DNA of 64,000 nucleotides, taken from positions 5,456,001 through 5,520,000 of the forward strand of contig NZ_CP089214.1 of the NCBI RefSeq assembly GCF_021183625.1, in the 5' to 3' direction. Both the position numbers and the translations under genes were made by a program. Of this stretch, positions 26,412 through 34,089 are shown piece by piece; positions within the stretch are counted from its first letter, which is position 1, and each line of letters starts with the position of its first letter. The notes beneath the pieces are model-generated. The model was not told the DNA's origin and did no database searches. It saw only the letters and a list, made by a program, of their open reading frames with translations. The DNA comes from Nocardia asteroides (lineage in GTDB: Bacteria > Actinomycetota > Actinomycetes > Mycobacteriales > Mycobacteriaceae).

Positions 26412-27290
26412 GTGAGCATCACCGACGTACAGGAACCCGTGTTCGGCTCGGTCGAGGACGTGATCGATCGCCTCGCGGAGACCGGTTACCTCGCCGACAA
26501 GGGCACCGCCACCTCGGTCTTCCTCGCCGACCGGCTGGGCAAGCCGCTGCTGGTCGAGGGCCCCGCCGGGGTCGGTAAGACCGAGCTGGCGCGCGCCGTC
26601 GCGCAGACCACGGGGGCCGAACTGGTCCGGCTGCAGTGCTATGAGGGCGTGGACGAGGCGCGGGCGCTCTACGAGTGGAACCACGCCAAGCAGATCCTGC
26701 GGATCCAGGCATCCTCGGAGAACGACTGGGCGGAGACCAAGGCCGACGTCTTCACCGAGGAGTTCCTGCTCTCCCGGCCGCTGCTCACCGCCATCCGGCG
26801 CACCGAGCCGACCGTGCTGCTGATCGACGAGACCGACAAGGCCGACGTCGAGATCGAGGGGCTGCTGCTGGAGGTGCTCAGCGACTTCGCGGTCACCGTC
26901 CCTGAGCTCGGCACCATCACCGCCGCCCGCAAGCCGTTCGTGCTGCTCACCTCGAACGCCACCCGCGAACTCTCCGAGGCGCTCAAGCGGCGCTGCCTCT
27001 ACCTGCACCTCGACTTCCCGGACGAGGAGCTGGAGCGCCGCATCCTGGCCAGCCGGGTGCCCGAGCTGGCCCCGGCCGTCGCGGCGCAGCTGGTGCGGAT
27101 CGTGCACGTGCTGCGCGGCATGCAGCTCAAGAAGCTGCCCTCGGTGGCCGAGTCCATCGACTGGGGCCGCACCCTGCTCGCGCTCGGCATGACCGACCTG
27201 GACGACAACGTCGTGCGCTCCACGCTCGGCGTCGTGCTCAAGCACCGCAGTGACCACGAGCGGGCCCTGAACGAGCTGAAGCTGGCCTGA
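26412..27290 (+). CDS. MoxR-family AAA+ ATPase
   Basis: A 292-residue AAA+ ATPase of the MoxR/APE2220 group, chaperone-like proteins that work with VWA-domain partners to insert cofactors or remodel complexes. Walker A is GPAGVGKTEL, Walker B is VLLIDETDKAD, and sensor 1 is VLLTSNATRELS. GTG at 26412 follows AAAGGA at a good distance. It is 2 bases from the VWA gene, so MoxR and VWA are a functional pair (Rv2426c-Rv2425c). The target is unknown. Confidence 0.92.
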   Translation: MSITDVQEPVFGSVEDVIDRLAETGYLADKGTATSVFLADRLGKPLLVEGPAGVGKTELARAVAQTTGAELVRLQCYEGVDEARALYEWNHAKQILRIQASSENDWAETKADVFTEEFLLSRPLLTAIRRTEPTVLLIDETDKADVEIEGLLLEVLSDFAVTVPELGTITAARKPFVLLTSNATRELSEALKRRCLYLHLDFPDEELERRILASRVPELAPAVAAQLVRIVHVLRGMQLKKLPSVAESIDWGRTLLALGMTDLDDNVVRSTLGVVLKHRSDHERALNELKLA

Positions 27291-27292
27291 CC

Positions 27293-28702
27293 GTGGCCGA
27301 GCAGCCCACCCTGCACGCGCCGCACGGCATCCCCGGTCACCTCGTCGGCTTCGTGGAGGCGCTGCGCACCAGGGGAATCCCGGTCGGGCCGTCGGAGACC
27401 GTCGACGCGGGCCGGGTGCTCACCGTGCTCGACCTGATGGACCGCGAGGTGCTGCGCGAGGGGCTGGCCTGCGCCCTGCTGCGCCGCACCACGCACCGGA
27501 CCACCTTCGACGGCCTCTTCGACCTCTGGTTCCCGGTCGCGCTCGGCGAGCGTGGCAACTGGGCCGAGGACATCGAGATCCCGCGTACCCCGGACGGCCG
27601 GGTCGACATCCCCGAACTGCGCGCCCTGCTCGCCGACCTGCTCGCCCAGGAGAACCCCGGGCCCGAGCTGCAGCAGCTCATCGGGCAGCTGGTCGAGCAG
27701 ATGGGGCAGTACCAGTCCGCGCGCGGGCCGTCGTTCTCGGCGTACCAGGCGCTGCGCGACGTCCAGCCGCAGACGCTGCTGGCGAAGATCCTGGCCGGGC
27801 TCGGGCTGCCCGCGGATGCCAGCGACTTCGACACCGAGGTGGCGCGCAGGCAGGCCAGGCAGCGGATCGAGGGCTTCCGGGCCGGCGTCGAGGCGGAGAC
27901 CAGGCGCCGGGTCGCGGAGCGGATCGGCCGCGAGCGGGTCGCGAGCTACGGCGTGGCCAGGCAGGCCGAGGACGTCGACTTCCTGCGCGCCTCCGAGCGC
28001 GAGCTGGCCGAGCTGCGCCGCAGCACCCAGCGGCTGGCGCGGATCCTGGCCAGCAGGCTCGCGGCCAGGCGCAGGCATGCCAAGCGCGGCGAGATCGATC
28101 TGCGGCGCACGCTGCGCAAGTCCATGTCCACCGGCGGCGTGCCGATCGACCTGGTGAACCGCAAGCCCAAGCCCGGCCGCCCGGACCTGGTGCTGCTCTG
28201 CGACGTCTCCGGCTCGGTGGCCGGGTTCAGCAACTTCACGCTGCTGCTGGTGAGCGCGCTGCGCGAGCAGTTCTCCCGGGTCCGGATCTTCGCCTTCGTC
28301 GACCAGGTGGACGAGGTCACCCGGTTCTTCGACCCGCACACCCAGCTGGACGAGTCGCTGACCCGGATCTTCGCCGAGGCCGACGTGGTCGGGCTGGACG
28401 GCCACTCGGACTACGGCGCCGCGCTGAACGGCTTCGCCGACCGCTTCCCCGAGGCCGTCACCACCCGCAGCTCGCTGCTGATCCTCGGCGACGCCCGCAC
28501 CAACTACCGCGACCCCCGGCTGGCCACGCTCGCAGCGCTGGTGGGAACGGCCAAGCACGCGCACTGGCTGAATCCGGAGGCGACGACGCACTGGGGCTCC
28601 GGCGACTCGGCGGCGCGCAAGTACGCCGAGATCATCGAGATGCACGAGTGCCGGTCGGCCAGGCAGCTGACCGAGGTCGTGTCCCGGTTGCTCCCGGTGT
28701 GA
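27293..28702 (+). CDS. VWA domain-containing CoxE-like protein
   Basis: A 469-residue protein with a C-terminal von Willebrand A domain. The metal-site (MIDAS) motif DVSGS is in LVLLCDVSGSVAGFS, with a matching Thr/Asp region further on (DGHSDYGAAL). The N-terminal half is helical and Arg-rich, including VARRQARQRIEGF. CoxE-like proteins act with MoxR ATPases in metal-centre maturation (CO dehydrogenase is the model case), but no such client enzyme is in the window. GTG at 27293 is 2 bases after the MoxR stop. Confidence 0.9.
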   Translation: MAEQPTLHAPHGIPGHLVGFVEALRTRGIPVGPSETVDAGRVLTVLDLMDREVLREGLACALLRRTTHRTTFDGLFDLWFPVALGERGNWAEDIEIPRTPDGRVDIPELRALLADLLAQENPGPELQQLIGQLVEQMGQYQSARGPSFSAYQALRDVQPQTLLAKILAGLGLPADASDFDTEVARRQARQRIEGFRAGVEAETRRRVAERIGRERVASYGVARQAEDVDFLRASERELAELRRSTQRLARILASRLAARRRHAKRGEIDLRRTLRKSMSTGGVPIDLVNRKPKPGRPDLVLLCDVSGSVAGFSNFTLLLVSALREQFSRVRIFAFVDQVDEVTRFFDPHTQLDESLTRIFAEADVVGLDGHSDYGAALNGFADRFPEAVTTRSSLLILGDARTNYRDPRLATLAALVGTAKHAHWLNPEATTHWGSGDSAARKYAEIIEMHECRSARQLTEVVSRLLPV

Positions 28703-28707
28703 CCGGT

Positions 28708-28713
28708 TAAGCT
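28708..28713 (+). promoter_or_regulatory. -10 element of nadD, leaderless
   Basis: TAAGCT, then 8 bases, then ATG at 28722; there is no ribosome site between them. It starts the nadD-rsfS-gpgP-octT-degV unit right after the VWA stop. Confidence 0.5.
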
Positions 28714-28721
28714 CGGCAGCC

Positions 28722-29366
28722 ATGCGGGAAACAGGACGGCCGGCCCGGCGGCTCGGGGTGATGGGCGGCACCTTCGACCCCATCCACCACGGGCACCTCG
28801 TCGCGGCGAGTGAGGTCGCCCACCGGTTCGACCTGGACGAAGTGGTCTTCGTCCCGACCGGGCAGCCGTGGCAGAAGGCGGACAAGAAGGTCAGCGCGGC
28901 CGAGGACCGGTACCTGATGACCGTCATCGCGACCGCCTCCAATCCGCGCTTCTCGGTGAGCCGGGCCGACATCGATCGCGGCAAGATGACCTACACCGTC
29001 GACACCCTGCGCGAGATGCGCGACCGCTTCCCGGACGCCGAGCTGTACTTCATCACCGGTGCGGACGCACTGGCCAATATCCTCACGTGGCAGGATTGGG
29101 CCGAACTGTTCGAGCTGGCGAAGTTCGTCGGGGTGAGCCGTCCCGGGTACGAGCTCAATGCCGACCACCTGGCGGAGTACCTGCGCGACATGCCCGCCGA
29201 CGCGGTGACCATGATCGAGGTGCCCGCGCTCGCCATCTCGTCGAGCGAGTGCAGGCGCCGCGCCGCGGAGAACCGCCCGGTCTGGTATCTCGTGCCCGAC
29301 GGCGTCGTGCAGTACATATCGAAGCGGCACCTGTACGTGCCGAACGGACCGGAAGGTAGCGAATGA
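28722..29366 (+). CDS. nadD: Nicotinate-nucleotide adenylyltransferase
   Basis: A 214-residue enzyme of NAD synthesis that joins NaMN and ATP. The nucleotidyltransferase signature GGTFDPIHHGHL is at residues 15-26. The C-terminal ISSSECRRRAAENRPVWYLVP corresponds to the ISxxxIR motif with Glu-Cys variation. The substrate loop VPTGQPWQK is intact. The stop overlaps the rsfS ATG (ATGA). This is the conserved nadD-rsfS pair (Rv2421c-Rv2420c). Confidence 0.96.
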   Translation: MRETGRPARRLGVMGGTFDPIHHGHLVAASEVAHRFDLDEVVFVPTGQPWQKADKKVSAAEDRYLMTVIATASNPRFSVSRADIDRGKMTYTVDTLREMRDRFPDAELYFITGADALANILTWQDWAELFELAKFVGVSRPGYELNADHLAEYLRDMPADAVTMIEVPALAISSSECRRRAAENRPVWYLVPDGVVQYISKRHLYVPNGPEGSE

Positions 29367-29767
29367 GCGCATCGGACGAAGCGGTGCAGATGGCGCGGGT
29401 CGCCGCGGTGGCGGCGGACGAGAAGCTGGCCTCCGATGTGGTGGTGCTCGACGTCTCCGAGCAGCTGGTGATCACGGACTGCTTCGTGATCGCCTCGGCG
29501 CCGAACGAGCGGCAGGTCAACGCCATCGTCGACAACATCGAGGAGAAGCTGCGCGACGCCGGGCACAAGCCGGTGCGCCGCGAGGGCACCCGCGAGGGGC
29601 GCTGGGCACTGCTCGACTACATCGACATCGTGGTACACATCCAGCACACCGACGAGCGGAACTACTACGGCCTGGAGCGGCTCTGGAAGGACTGCCCGAC
29701 CATCCCGGTGCCCGGCATCGGCGCCGACGGCCGCCCCGCCGACGCCGCCGCCGGGGCCGCCGAGTGA
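29363..29767 (+). CDS. rsfS: Ribosome silencing factor RsfS
   Basis: A 134-residue RsfS/YbeB/DUF143 protein that binds L14 of the 50S subunit and blocks subunit joining when nutrients are short. Family blocks include VVLDVSEQLVITDCFVIAS, APNERQVNAIVDNIEEKL and LLDYIDIVVHIQHTDERNYY. It overlaps nadD upstream and gpgP downstream by 4 bases each. The Ala-rich C-terminal tail is not conserved. Confidence 0.96.
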   Translation: MSASDEAVQMARVAAVAADEKLASDVVVLDVSEQLVITDCFVIASAPNERQVNAIVDNIEEKLRDAGHKPVRREGTREGRWALLDYIDIVVHIQHTDERNYYGLERLWKDCPTIPVPGIGADGRPADAAAGAAE

Positions 29768-30423
29768 GCAAGAACGCCGGCGTCCGGACGCTGATCCTGC
29801 TGCGGCACGGCCAGACCGAGTGGAACGCGGTCGACCGGATGCAGGGCCAGATCGACACCGACCTCACCGAGCTCGGCAGGCACCAGGCGAAAGAGGCCGC
29901 GCGCGAACTCAACTCGCGCAACGGTGTCGCGATCCACTCCTCCGACCTGCGCCGGGCGCGGGACACGGCGCAGGCGCTCGGCGACAGCACCGGGCTGCCG
30001 GTCACGCTCGACCCGCGGCTGCGCGAGACCAGCCTCGGCATCTGGGAGGGGCTCACCCACATCGACGTCGACCGGGACTACCCGGGCGCCAGGGTGGCCT
30101 GGCGGATGGACGCCACCTACACCCCGCCCGGCGGCGAGAGCAAGCTCCAGGTCGGTGCCCGTGCGCTGCCGCTGGTGCACGAGCTGTACCGGGAGCGCGC
30201 CGACTGGCCGGGCCGGACCGTCTTCCTGGTGGCGCACGGCGGGCTGATCGCCGCGCTCACCGCCGCGCTGCTCGACCTGCCGCCGCAGAACTGGCCGATC
30301 CTCGGCGGGCTGGCCAACACCAGTTGGGTGCAGCTCAGCGCGCACGGTCCGAGCCTCGAGCGGCCCGGCTGGCGGCTGGACGTGTGGAACGCGGCGGCGA
30401 AGGTGGCGCCGGATGTCCTCTGA
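29764..30423 (+). CDS. gpgP: Histidine phosphatase, probable glucosyl-3-phosphoglycerate phosphatase
   Basis: A 219-residue phosphoglycerate-mutase-like phosphatase. The phospho-histidine motif is LRHGQTEWN (R14, H15) and the second His is in VAHGGLIAAL. It lies between rsfS and octT exactly as Rv2419c (GpgP), the phosphatase that makes glucosylglycerate for methylglucose lipopolysaccharides. That position, rather than active-site detail, supports the specific name. The GTG start overlaps rsfS (GTGA). Its last codons overlap octT by 11 bases. Confidence 0.85.
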   Translation: MSKNAGVRTLILLRHGQTEWNAVDRMQGQIDTDLTELGRHQAKEAARELNSRNGVAIHSSDLRRARDTAQALGDSTGLPVTLDPRLRETSLGIWEGLTHIDVDRDYPGARVAWRMDATYTPPGGESKLQVGARALPLVHELYRERADWPGRTVFLVAHGGLIAALTAALLDLPPQNWPILGGLANTSWVQLSAHGPSLERPGWRLDVWNAAAKVAPDVL

Positions 30424-31186
30424 GGCCGTGCCGCCGGCCGCCGCCGCGGGCAGGCCGACGCTGCTCGTGATCGCGGATTCGCTGGCGTACTTCGGGCCGA
30501 GGGGCGGGCTCTCCGCCGACCATCCGCGGATCTGGCCCAATCTCGTTGCGGCCGAGCTGGGCTGGGACGTCGAGCTGGTCGGCCGGATCGGCTGGACCTG
30601 CCGCGACGCCTACTGGGCGCTGATCGGCGACCCCCGGGTCTGGGCCTCGGTCCCGCGCGCGGGCGCGGTGATCTTCGCGACCGCGGGCATGGACTCGCTG
30701 CCGTCGCCGCTGCCGACCGCGCTGCGCGAACTCATCCGCTACGTCCGCCCGCCCGCGCTGCGCCGGCGGGTGCGCGACGCCTACAACGCGGCCCAGCCGC
30801 ACCTCGCCAAGCTGGGCAGGCCGGTCGCGCTGCCGCCGCGGGTGAGCGTGGACTACCTGGAGCAGGCAAGGGAGGCGCTCGCCGGGCTGCGCCCCGAGCT
30901 GCCCATGATCGGCGTGCTGCCCTCGGTGCACGTCTGCGAGGCGTACGGCAAAGTGCACACCGGGCGCGAGCCCATGGTGCGCGCGCTCACCGAGTGGTCG
31001 GCGCGCAGCGGCGTCCCACTGGTCGACCTGGGTGCGGCGGTGCGGGAGAACGTGTTCTCCGGCGCGGGCAACCCGGACGGGATCCACTGGGGCTGGGCCG
31101 GGCACGCCGCGGTCGCGGAATCCATGCTGAAGGTGCTGGCGGCGCAGCCCGGGCTCGCCGCGGAGAGCGTGCGGGAGGGCCGGTAG
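30413..31186 (+). CDS. octT: Diglucosylglycerate octanoyltransferase-like SGNH protein
   Basis: A 257-residue SGNH/GDSL-fold protein. The nucleophile Ser23 is in LLVIADSLAYFG and the C-terminal Asp-His pair in DGIHWGWAGHAA. Rv2418c (OctT) at the same place transfers octanoate to diglucosylglycerate, an early step of methylglucose lipopolysaccharide synthesis. ATG at 30413 overlaps the 3' end of gpgP, so the two are translationally coupled. Function is inferred from fold plus synteny. Confidence 0.85.
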   Translation: MSSEAVPPAAAAGRPTLLVIADSLAYFGPRGGLSADHPRIWPNLVAAELGWDVELVGRIGWTCRDAYWALIGDPRVWASVPRAGAVIFATAGMDSLPSPLPTALRELIRYVRPPALRRRVRDAYNAAQPHLAKLGRPVALPPRVSVDYLEQAREALAGLRPELPMIGVLPSVHVCEAYGKVHTGREPMVRALTEWSARSGVPLVDLGAAVRENVFSGAGNPDGIHWGWAGHAAVAESMLKVLAAQPGLAAESVREGR

Positions 31187-31189
31187 ACC

Positions 31190-32029
31190 GTGGCCGTCGT
31201 GGTCGTCACCGATTCGTCCGCCTCCCTGCCCCCCGACCTGGTCGCCGAACTCGGGATCGTCGTCGTCCCGCTGCACGTCCTCGCCGGTGACCGCACCGTC
31301 AGGGAGGGCATCGACCCGATCGACGTCGACTACGGCTCCGACGAGGTCAGCACCTCCGCCGCCTCGCCCGGCGAGCTGCGCGCGGTCTATGAGCGCGCGC
31401 TGGCGCGCAGCGCGGGCGCCGGGGTGGTCGCCGTGCACCTCTCCCAGCAGCTCTCCGCCACCTGGGAGGCGGGCAGGCAGGCCATCGCCGAGCTCGGCTC
31501 GGAGCGGATCCGGCTGGTCGACTCGCTCGGCGCCGGGCTCGCCACCGGACTCCCGGTACTGGCCGCCGCGCGCCGGGCCGTCGCGGGGGATGGGCTGGAC
31601 GCGGTGCACGAGGCCGCCGTCGCCGCCGCGAGCCGGTCGCGCACGTTCTTCCTGGTGAACCGCACCGAGCAACTGCGCAGGGGTGGCCGGCTCAGCACCG
31701 CGGCCTCGTTCTTCGGCAGTGAGCTGGTGACGAAGCCGCTGCTGCAGATCGTCGAGGGGCGGTTGGAGCTGCGGGAGAAGGTGCGGACCAGGTCCAAGGC
31801 GTACAGCAGGCTGGTCGCCGCGGCGGTCGAGGCGGTCGGGGGTGAGCCCGCCGCGGTCGGGGTGCAGCACCTGGGGGCGGGGGATGCGGCGGCGACCGTC
31901 GTGGCGCAGTTGCGCGAGCGGTTGCCGGACGTGACCGAACTCGTGCAGGCCGAATTCGGACCTGCCCTTGCGGTGCATCTCGGGCTCGGTGCGGTGGGGA
32001 TCGTCGTGCTGCCCGGTGGGTGCGGCTGA
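31190..32029 (+). CDS. DegV family fatty-acid-binding protein
   Basis: A 279-residue DegV protein that binds a fatty acid between two alpha/beta domains and may feed acyl chains to FakA-type kinases or carriers. VVVVTDSSASLPPDL at the N-terminus and EVSTSAASPGEL (the fatty-acid headgroup Thr-Ser motif) are characteristic. The later LRRGGRLS block is also typical. GTG at 31190 is 3 bases after the octT stop. Placed next to octT, it could supply acyl groups for glycolipid synthesis, which is an inference. It matches Rv2417c. Confidence 0.92.
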   Translation: MAVVVVTDSSASLPPDLVAELGIVVVPLHVLAGDRTVREGIDPIDVDYGSDEVSTSAASPGELRAVYERALARSAGAGVVAVHLSQQLSATWEAGRQAIAELGSERIRLVDSLGAGLATGLPVLAAARRAVAGDGLDAVHEAAVAAASRSRTFFLVNRTEQLRRGGRLSTAASFFGSELVTKPLLQIVEGRLELREKVRTRSKAYSRLVAAAVEAVGGEPAAVGVQHLGAGDAAATVVAQLRERLPDVTELVQAEFGPALAVHLGLGAVGIVVLPGGCG

Positions 32030-32058
32030 CGCACGCCCTTGCGGGCGCCGCCCGCGGC

Positions 32059-32616
32059 TCAGCGGGGAGCGAGTCCGCGGCGCAGCAGGCGCCACGCCCG
32101 CTGCGCGATCTCACCCCGTGCCGCCGGATCCGACTCCGAGAGCACATTCGCCAGCATGGCGACCGCGAGCACGACATCGGCGGCATCCAGCGCGGGGTCG
32201 AGATCCCCGCGCTGCGCCGGATCCGCCAGCTTCTTCGCGATCAACGCGTCGAACCGCTGAGCCACCGCCAGCAACCTCGGCTCACTCCCGGTCGGCCGCA
32301 ACATCGCCACGAACGCCGCCGACGCGGTGATCTGCTCGACGATCACCTCCAGCACCGTGTCGACCCGCGTCTCCGGATCAGCCGCCAGCGCCTCCACCTC
32401 CGCGATGTTCTCGTCGAAGACCGCGAGCGCGATGGCGTCCCGGCTCGGGAAGTGCCGGTAGAGCACCCCCTGCCCGACCCCCGCGGTCCGCGCGATGGAG
32501 CTCAGCGGCGCGTCGAACCCGCTGCTGGCGAACACTCTCCGGGCCGCGGCGATGAGCGCGGCACGATTGTCCGCCGCGGCGCGCGGGCCCCTGTTGACCC
32601 GCCCGGGTGAAGTCAT
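32059..32616 (-). CDS. TetR/AcrR family transcriptional regulator
   Basis: A 185-residue repressor with an N-terminal helix-turn-helix at about residues 35-60 (LSSIARTAGVGQGVLYRHFPSRDAI). The variable ligand domain is helical and contains ADPETRVDTVLEVIVEQI. ATG at 32616 has TAGAGT ending 6 bases upstream and is probably leaderless. It is convergent with degV and divergent from the zinc-ribbon gene (163-base gap). The ligand and targets are unknown; the divergent gene is the first candidate. Confidence 0.9.
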   Translation of the reverse strand: MTSPGRVNRGPRAAADNRAALIAAARRVFASSGFDAPLSSIARTAGVGQGVLYRHFPSRDAIALAVFDENIAEVEALAADPETRVDTVLEVIVEQITASAAFVAMLRPTGSEPRLLAVAQRFDALIAKKLADPAQRGDLDPALDAADVVLAVAMLANVLSESDPAARGEIAQRAWRLLRRGLAPR

Positions 32617-32622
32617 CCGCTC

Positions 32623-32628
32623 ACTCTA
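32623..32628 (-). promoter_or_regulatory. -10 element of the TetR gene, leaderless
   Basis: Minus-strand TAGAGT, then 6 bases, then ATG at 32616. Confidence 0.55.
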
Positions 32629-32737
32629 GCGAGCGCGGACAGCACCGTCCGGTCGGCGGCCCGGTCTGATTCGTCCCGTTCGGTGCATGCCCTGATCCGG
32701 ACACCAACCCACCTGCCGGACGGCCGTCACCACCGCC

Positions 32738-32743
32738 ACGTAG
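32738..32743 (+). promoter_or_regulatory. -10 element of the zinc-ribbon gene
   Basis: TAGAGT lies about 37 bases before the GTG at 32780, which has its own GGGAGGA ribosome site, so this transcript would have a normal short leader. The same hexamer drives the divergent TetR gene. Confidence 0.45.
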
Positions 32744-32779
32744 AGTGCGGGCGTTCGATGATCGACGGGGAGGAAGCAC

Positions 32780-33277
32780 GTGCTCATCTGGGGCTGGCAA
32801 CGTCAGGTACTGACACTGGCCGTACTCGCGGCCTTCTGCGGCGCCTGCCGCAACACGGGCCCGCACGGCCTGCGCAAACTGGCCACCAAGTTCACCCTGT
32901 TCTTCATCCCGCTGTTCCCGATCAGCAGCCGCACCTACCTGGAGTGCCCGGTCTGCGGGGTGCAGTCGCCGGTGCCATCCGCCGACGTCCCGAACCTGGT
33001 CGCCCAGGCGAATCAGCCGCCCGTGCCCGGGCAGCTCATCCACACCGTGCCGCCCGGGGCGCAGCAGCCGGTGGCACCCCAGGGCTGGCAGCCGCCCGTG
33101 CCCGCGCAGCAGAATTGGCAGCAGCCCGTGCCCGCGCAGCAGAATTGGCAGCAGCCCGTGCCCGCGCAGCAGAACTGGCAGCAGGCGGCTCCGTCCCAGC
33201 AAGCCTGGCAGCAGTCAGTGCCCGCTCAGCAGGCCGCGCATCAGCAGGGGTGGCAGTCCGCCCCTCCGCCGCAGTAA
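32780..33277 (+). CDS. Zinc-ribbon protein with Gln/Pro/Trp repeat tail
   Basis: A 165-residue protein of unknown function. The N-terminal half has CGAC (about residues 20-23) and CPVCG (about 55-59), two pairs able to form one zinc ribbon, flanking a hydrophobic stretch FTLFFIPLFPIS. The C-terminal 90 residues are disordered and built of five 10-residue repeats of the QNWQQPVPAQ type. GTG at 32780 follows GGGAGGA. Zinc-ribbon-15-type proteins are often membrane associated. The low-complexity tail looks like a flexible linker or interaction region. Confidence 0.8.
   Translation: MLIWGWQRQVLTLAVLAAFCGACRNTGPHGLRKLATKFTLFFIPLFPISSRTYLECPVCGVQSPVPSADVPNLVAQANQPPVPGQLIHTVPPGAQQPVAPQGWQPPVPAQQNWQQPVPAQQNWQQPVPAQQNWQQAAPSQQAWQQSVPAQQAAHQQGWQSAPPPQ
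33091..33240 (+). repeat. Five 30-bp tandem repeats in the zinc-ribbon gene
   Basis: Units of GCCCGTGCCCGCGCAGCAGA plus 10 bases repeat with an exact 30-bp period; the units at 33121 and 33151 differ at one base. The last two units are diverged. Each encodes one QNWQQPVPAQ-like block. Confidence 0.9.
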
Positions 33278-33332
33278 GGCGTTTGCTTCAACGGGCTCGC
33301 AGGGCATCGGCTCAGTAGCAGCCAGGTGATGA

Positions 33333-33355
33333 CAGGCGCGCCGGTAGCGCGCCTG
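33333..33355. terminator. Bidirectional hairpin between convergent genes
   Basis: CAGGCGCGC and GCGCGCCTG are perfect 9-bp arms around CGGTA. They lie between the zinc-ribbon stop (33277) and the end of the convergent GNAT gene (33376). Confidence 0.65.
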
Positions 33356-33375
33356 CGAGTCCTGCGCCCGCCGCA

Positions 33376-33870
33376 CTAACCGAGCGCTATCCAGTACCGG
33401 CGGGCCGGACCGAGCTCGGTGTCCCGCACCGACTCGAGCACCCCACCCGCCTTCTCGATGGTCCGCGCCGACGCCACGTTCCCGTCCGCGCAGAGCAACA
33501 GCACCTGCCCCATTCCACGCTCCCGCGCAATCTCCAGCATGCCCGCGAGCGCCCGGCTCGCGACCCCGCGCCGCCGCGCCGAGGGCCGCACCCCGTACCC
33601 GATGTGCCCGGCCCGCAGCACCGCATCACTCGTCCCGTACCGCAGCGCGATCCCCCCGAGCACCTCCCCGTCCGCCACGATCCACCGATGCGCGCACCCC
33701 CCGGACTCCGCCGCCAACCGCCGCACCCACTCGGCGAACCCGGCCGCCGACTCGACCTCGTCGTCGGCCCGCAACCCGAACCCGTCCTCGTGCACCCCCG
33801 GCCCCCACTCCCGGTGCGCCACCAGCCAGGCCGCGTGCAGGGAGGCGGTAGGCGCGATCAGCTCGGGCAT
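33376..33870 (-). CDS. GNAT family N-acetyltransferase
   Basis: A 164-residue acetyl-CoA-dependent acetyltransferase. The acetyl-CoA loop is VRPSARRRGVASRAL (R/Q-x-x-G-x-G/A), preceded by the beta-4 strand GHIGYGV and followed by VLLLCADGNVASARTIEKAGG. The substrate is unknown. It is not an Eis orthologue, though it lies in the degV-comEA interval that holds eis in M. tuberculosis; Eis is over 400 residues with two GNAT folds. No clear ribosome site precedes ATG at 33870. Confidence 0.88.
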   Translation of the reverse strand: MPELIAPTASLHAAWLVAHREWGPGVHEDGFGLRADDEVESAAGFAEWVRRLAAESGGCAHRWIVADGEVLGGIALRYGTSDAVLRAGHIGYGVRPSARRRGVASRALAGMLEIARERGMGQVLLLCADGNVASARTIEKAGGVLESVRDTELGPARRYWIALG

Positions 33871-33883
33871 GTGCCGACCCTGC

Positions 33884-34040
33884 TCACGTCAGCGCCGGTG
33901 CGGCGGTCTCCGGCGCGTAGACCGCGAACGCCTCGATCAGCTCGTGAATGTCGCCTCGAACTTCCCCGGGGCGGAACCCGGCACCGGTCAGTACCGCTGC
34001 CACCGGGCCGGGCGAGCAGTTGCTCCCTGTAGTCCGCCAT
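33884..34040 (-). pseudogene. Small hypothetical gene, probably frameshifted
   Basis: ATG at 34040 has a GGGAGAGGGGG ribosome site and starts MADYREQLLARPG. At about codon 13 the plausible peptide moves to another frame (PVAAVLTGAGFRPGEVRGDI and on to a stop at 33884), which has high GC at third positions. The original frame continues to 33858 with Arg-rich, non-protein-like sequence. Joining the two gives a coherent protein of about 53 residues. Either a one-base indel in the CGGCCCGG region broke it or the assembly is wrong. Function unknown. Confidence 0.45.
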
Positions 34041-34089
34041 GACAACCCCCTCTCCCCACATTCGACGCTAGAGCTCGCGCGGGTGCTGA

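Noticed and set aside
33376..33870. eis aminoglycoside acetyltransferase
   Set aside because: The protein is a single 164-residue GNAT domain, far shorter than Eis and without its second GNAT-like domain.
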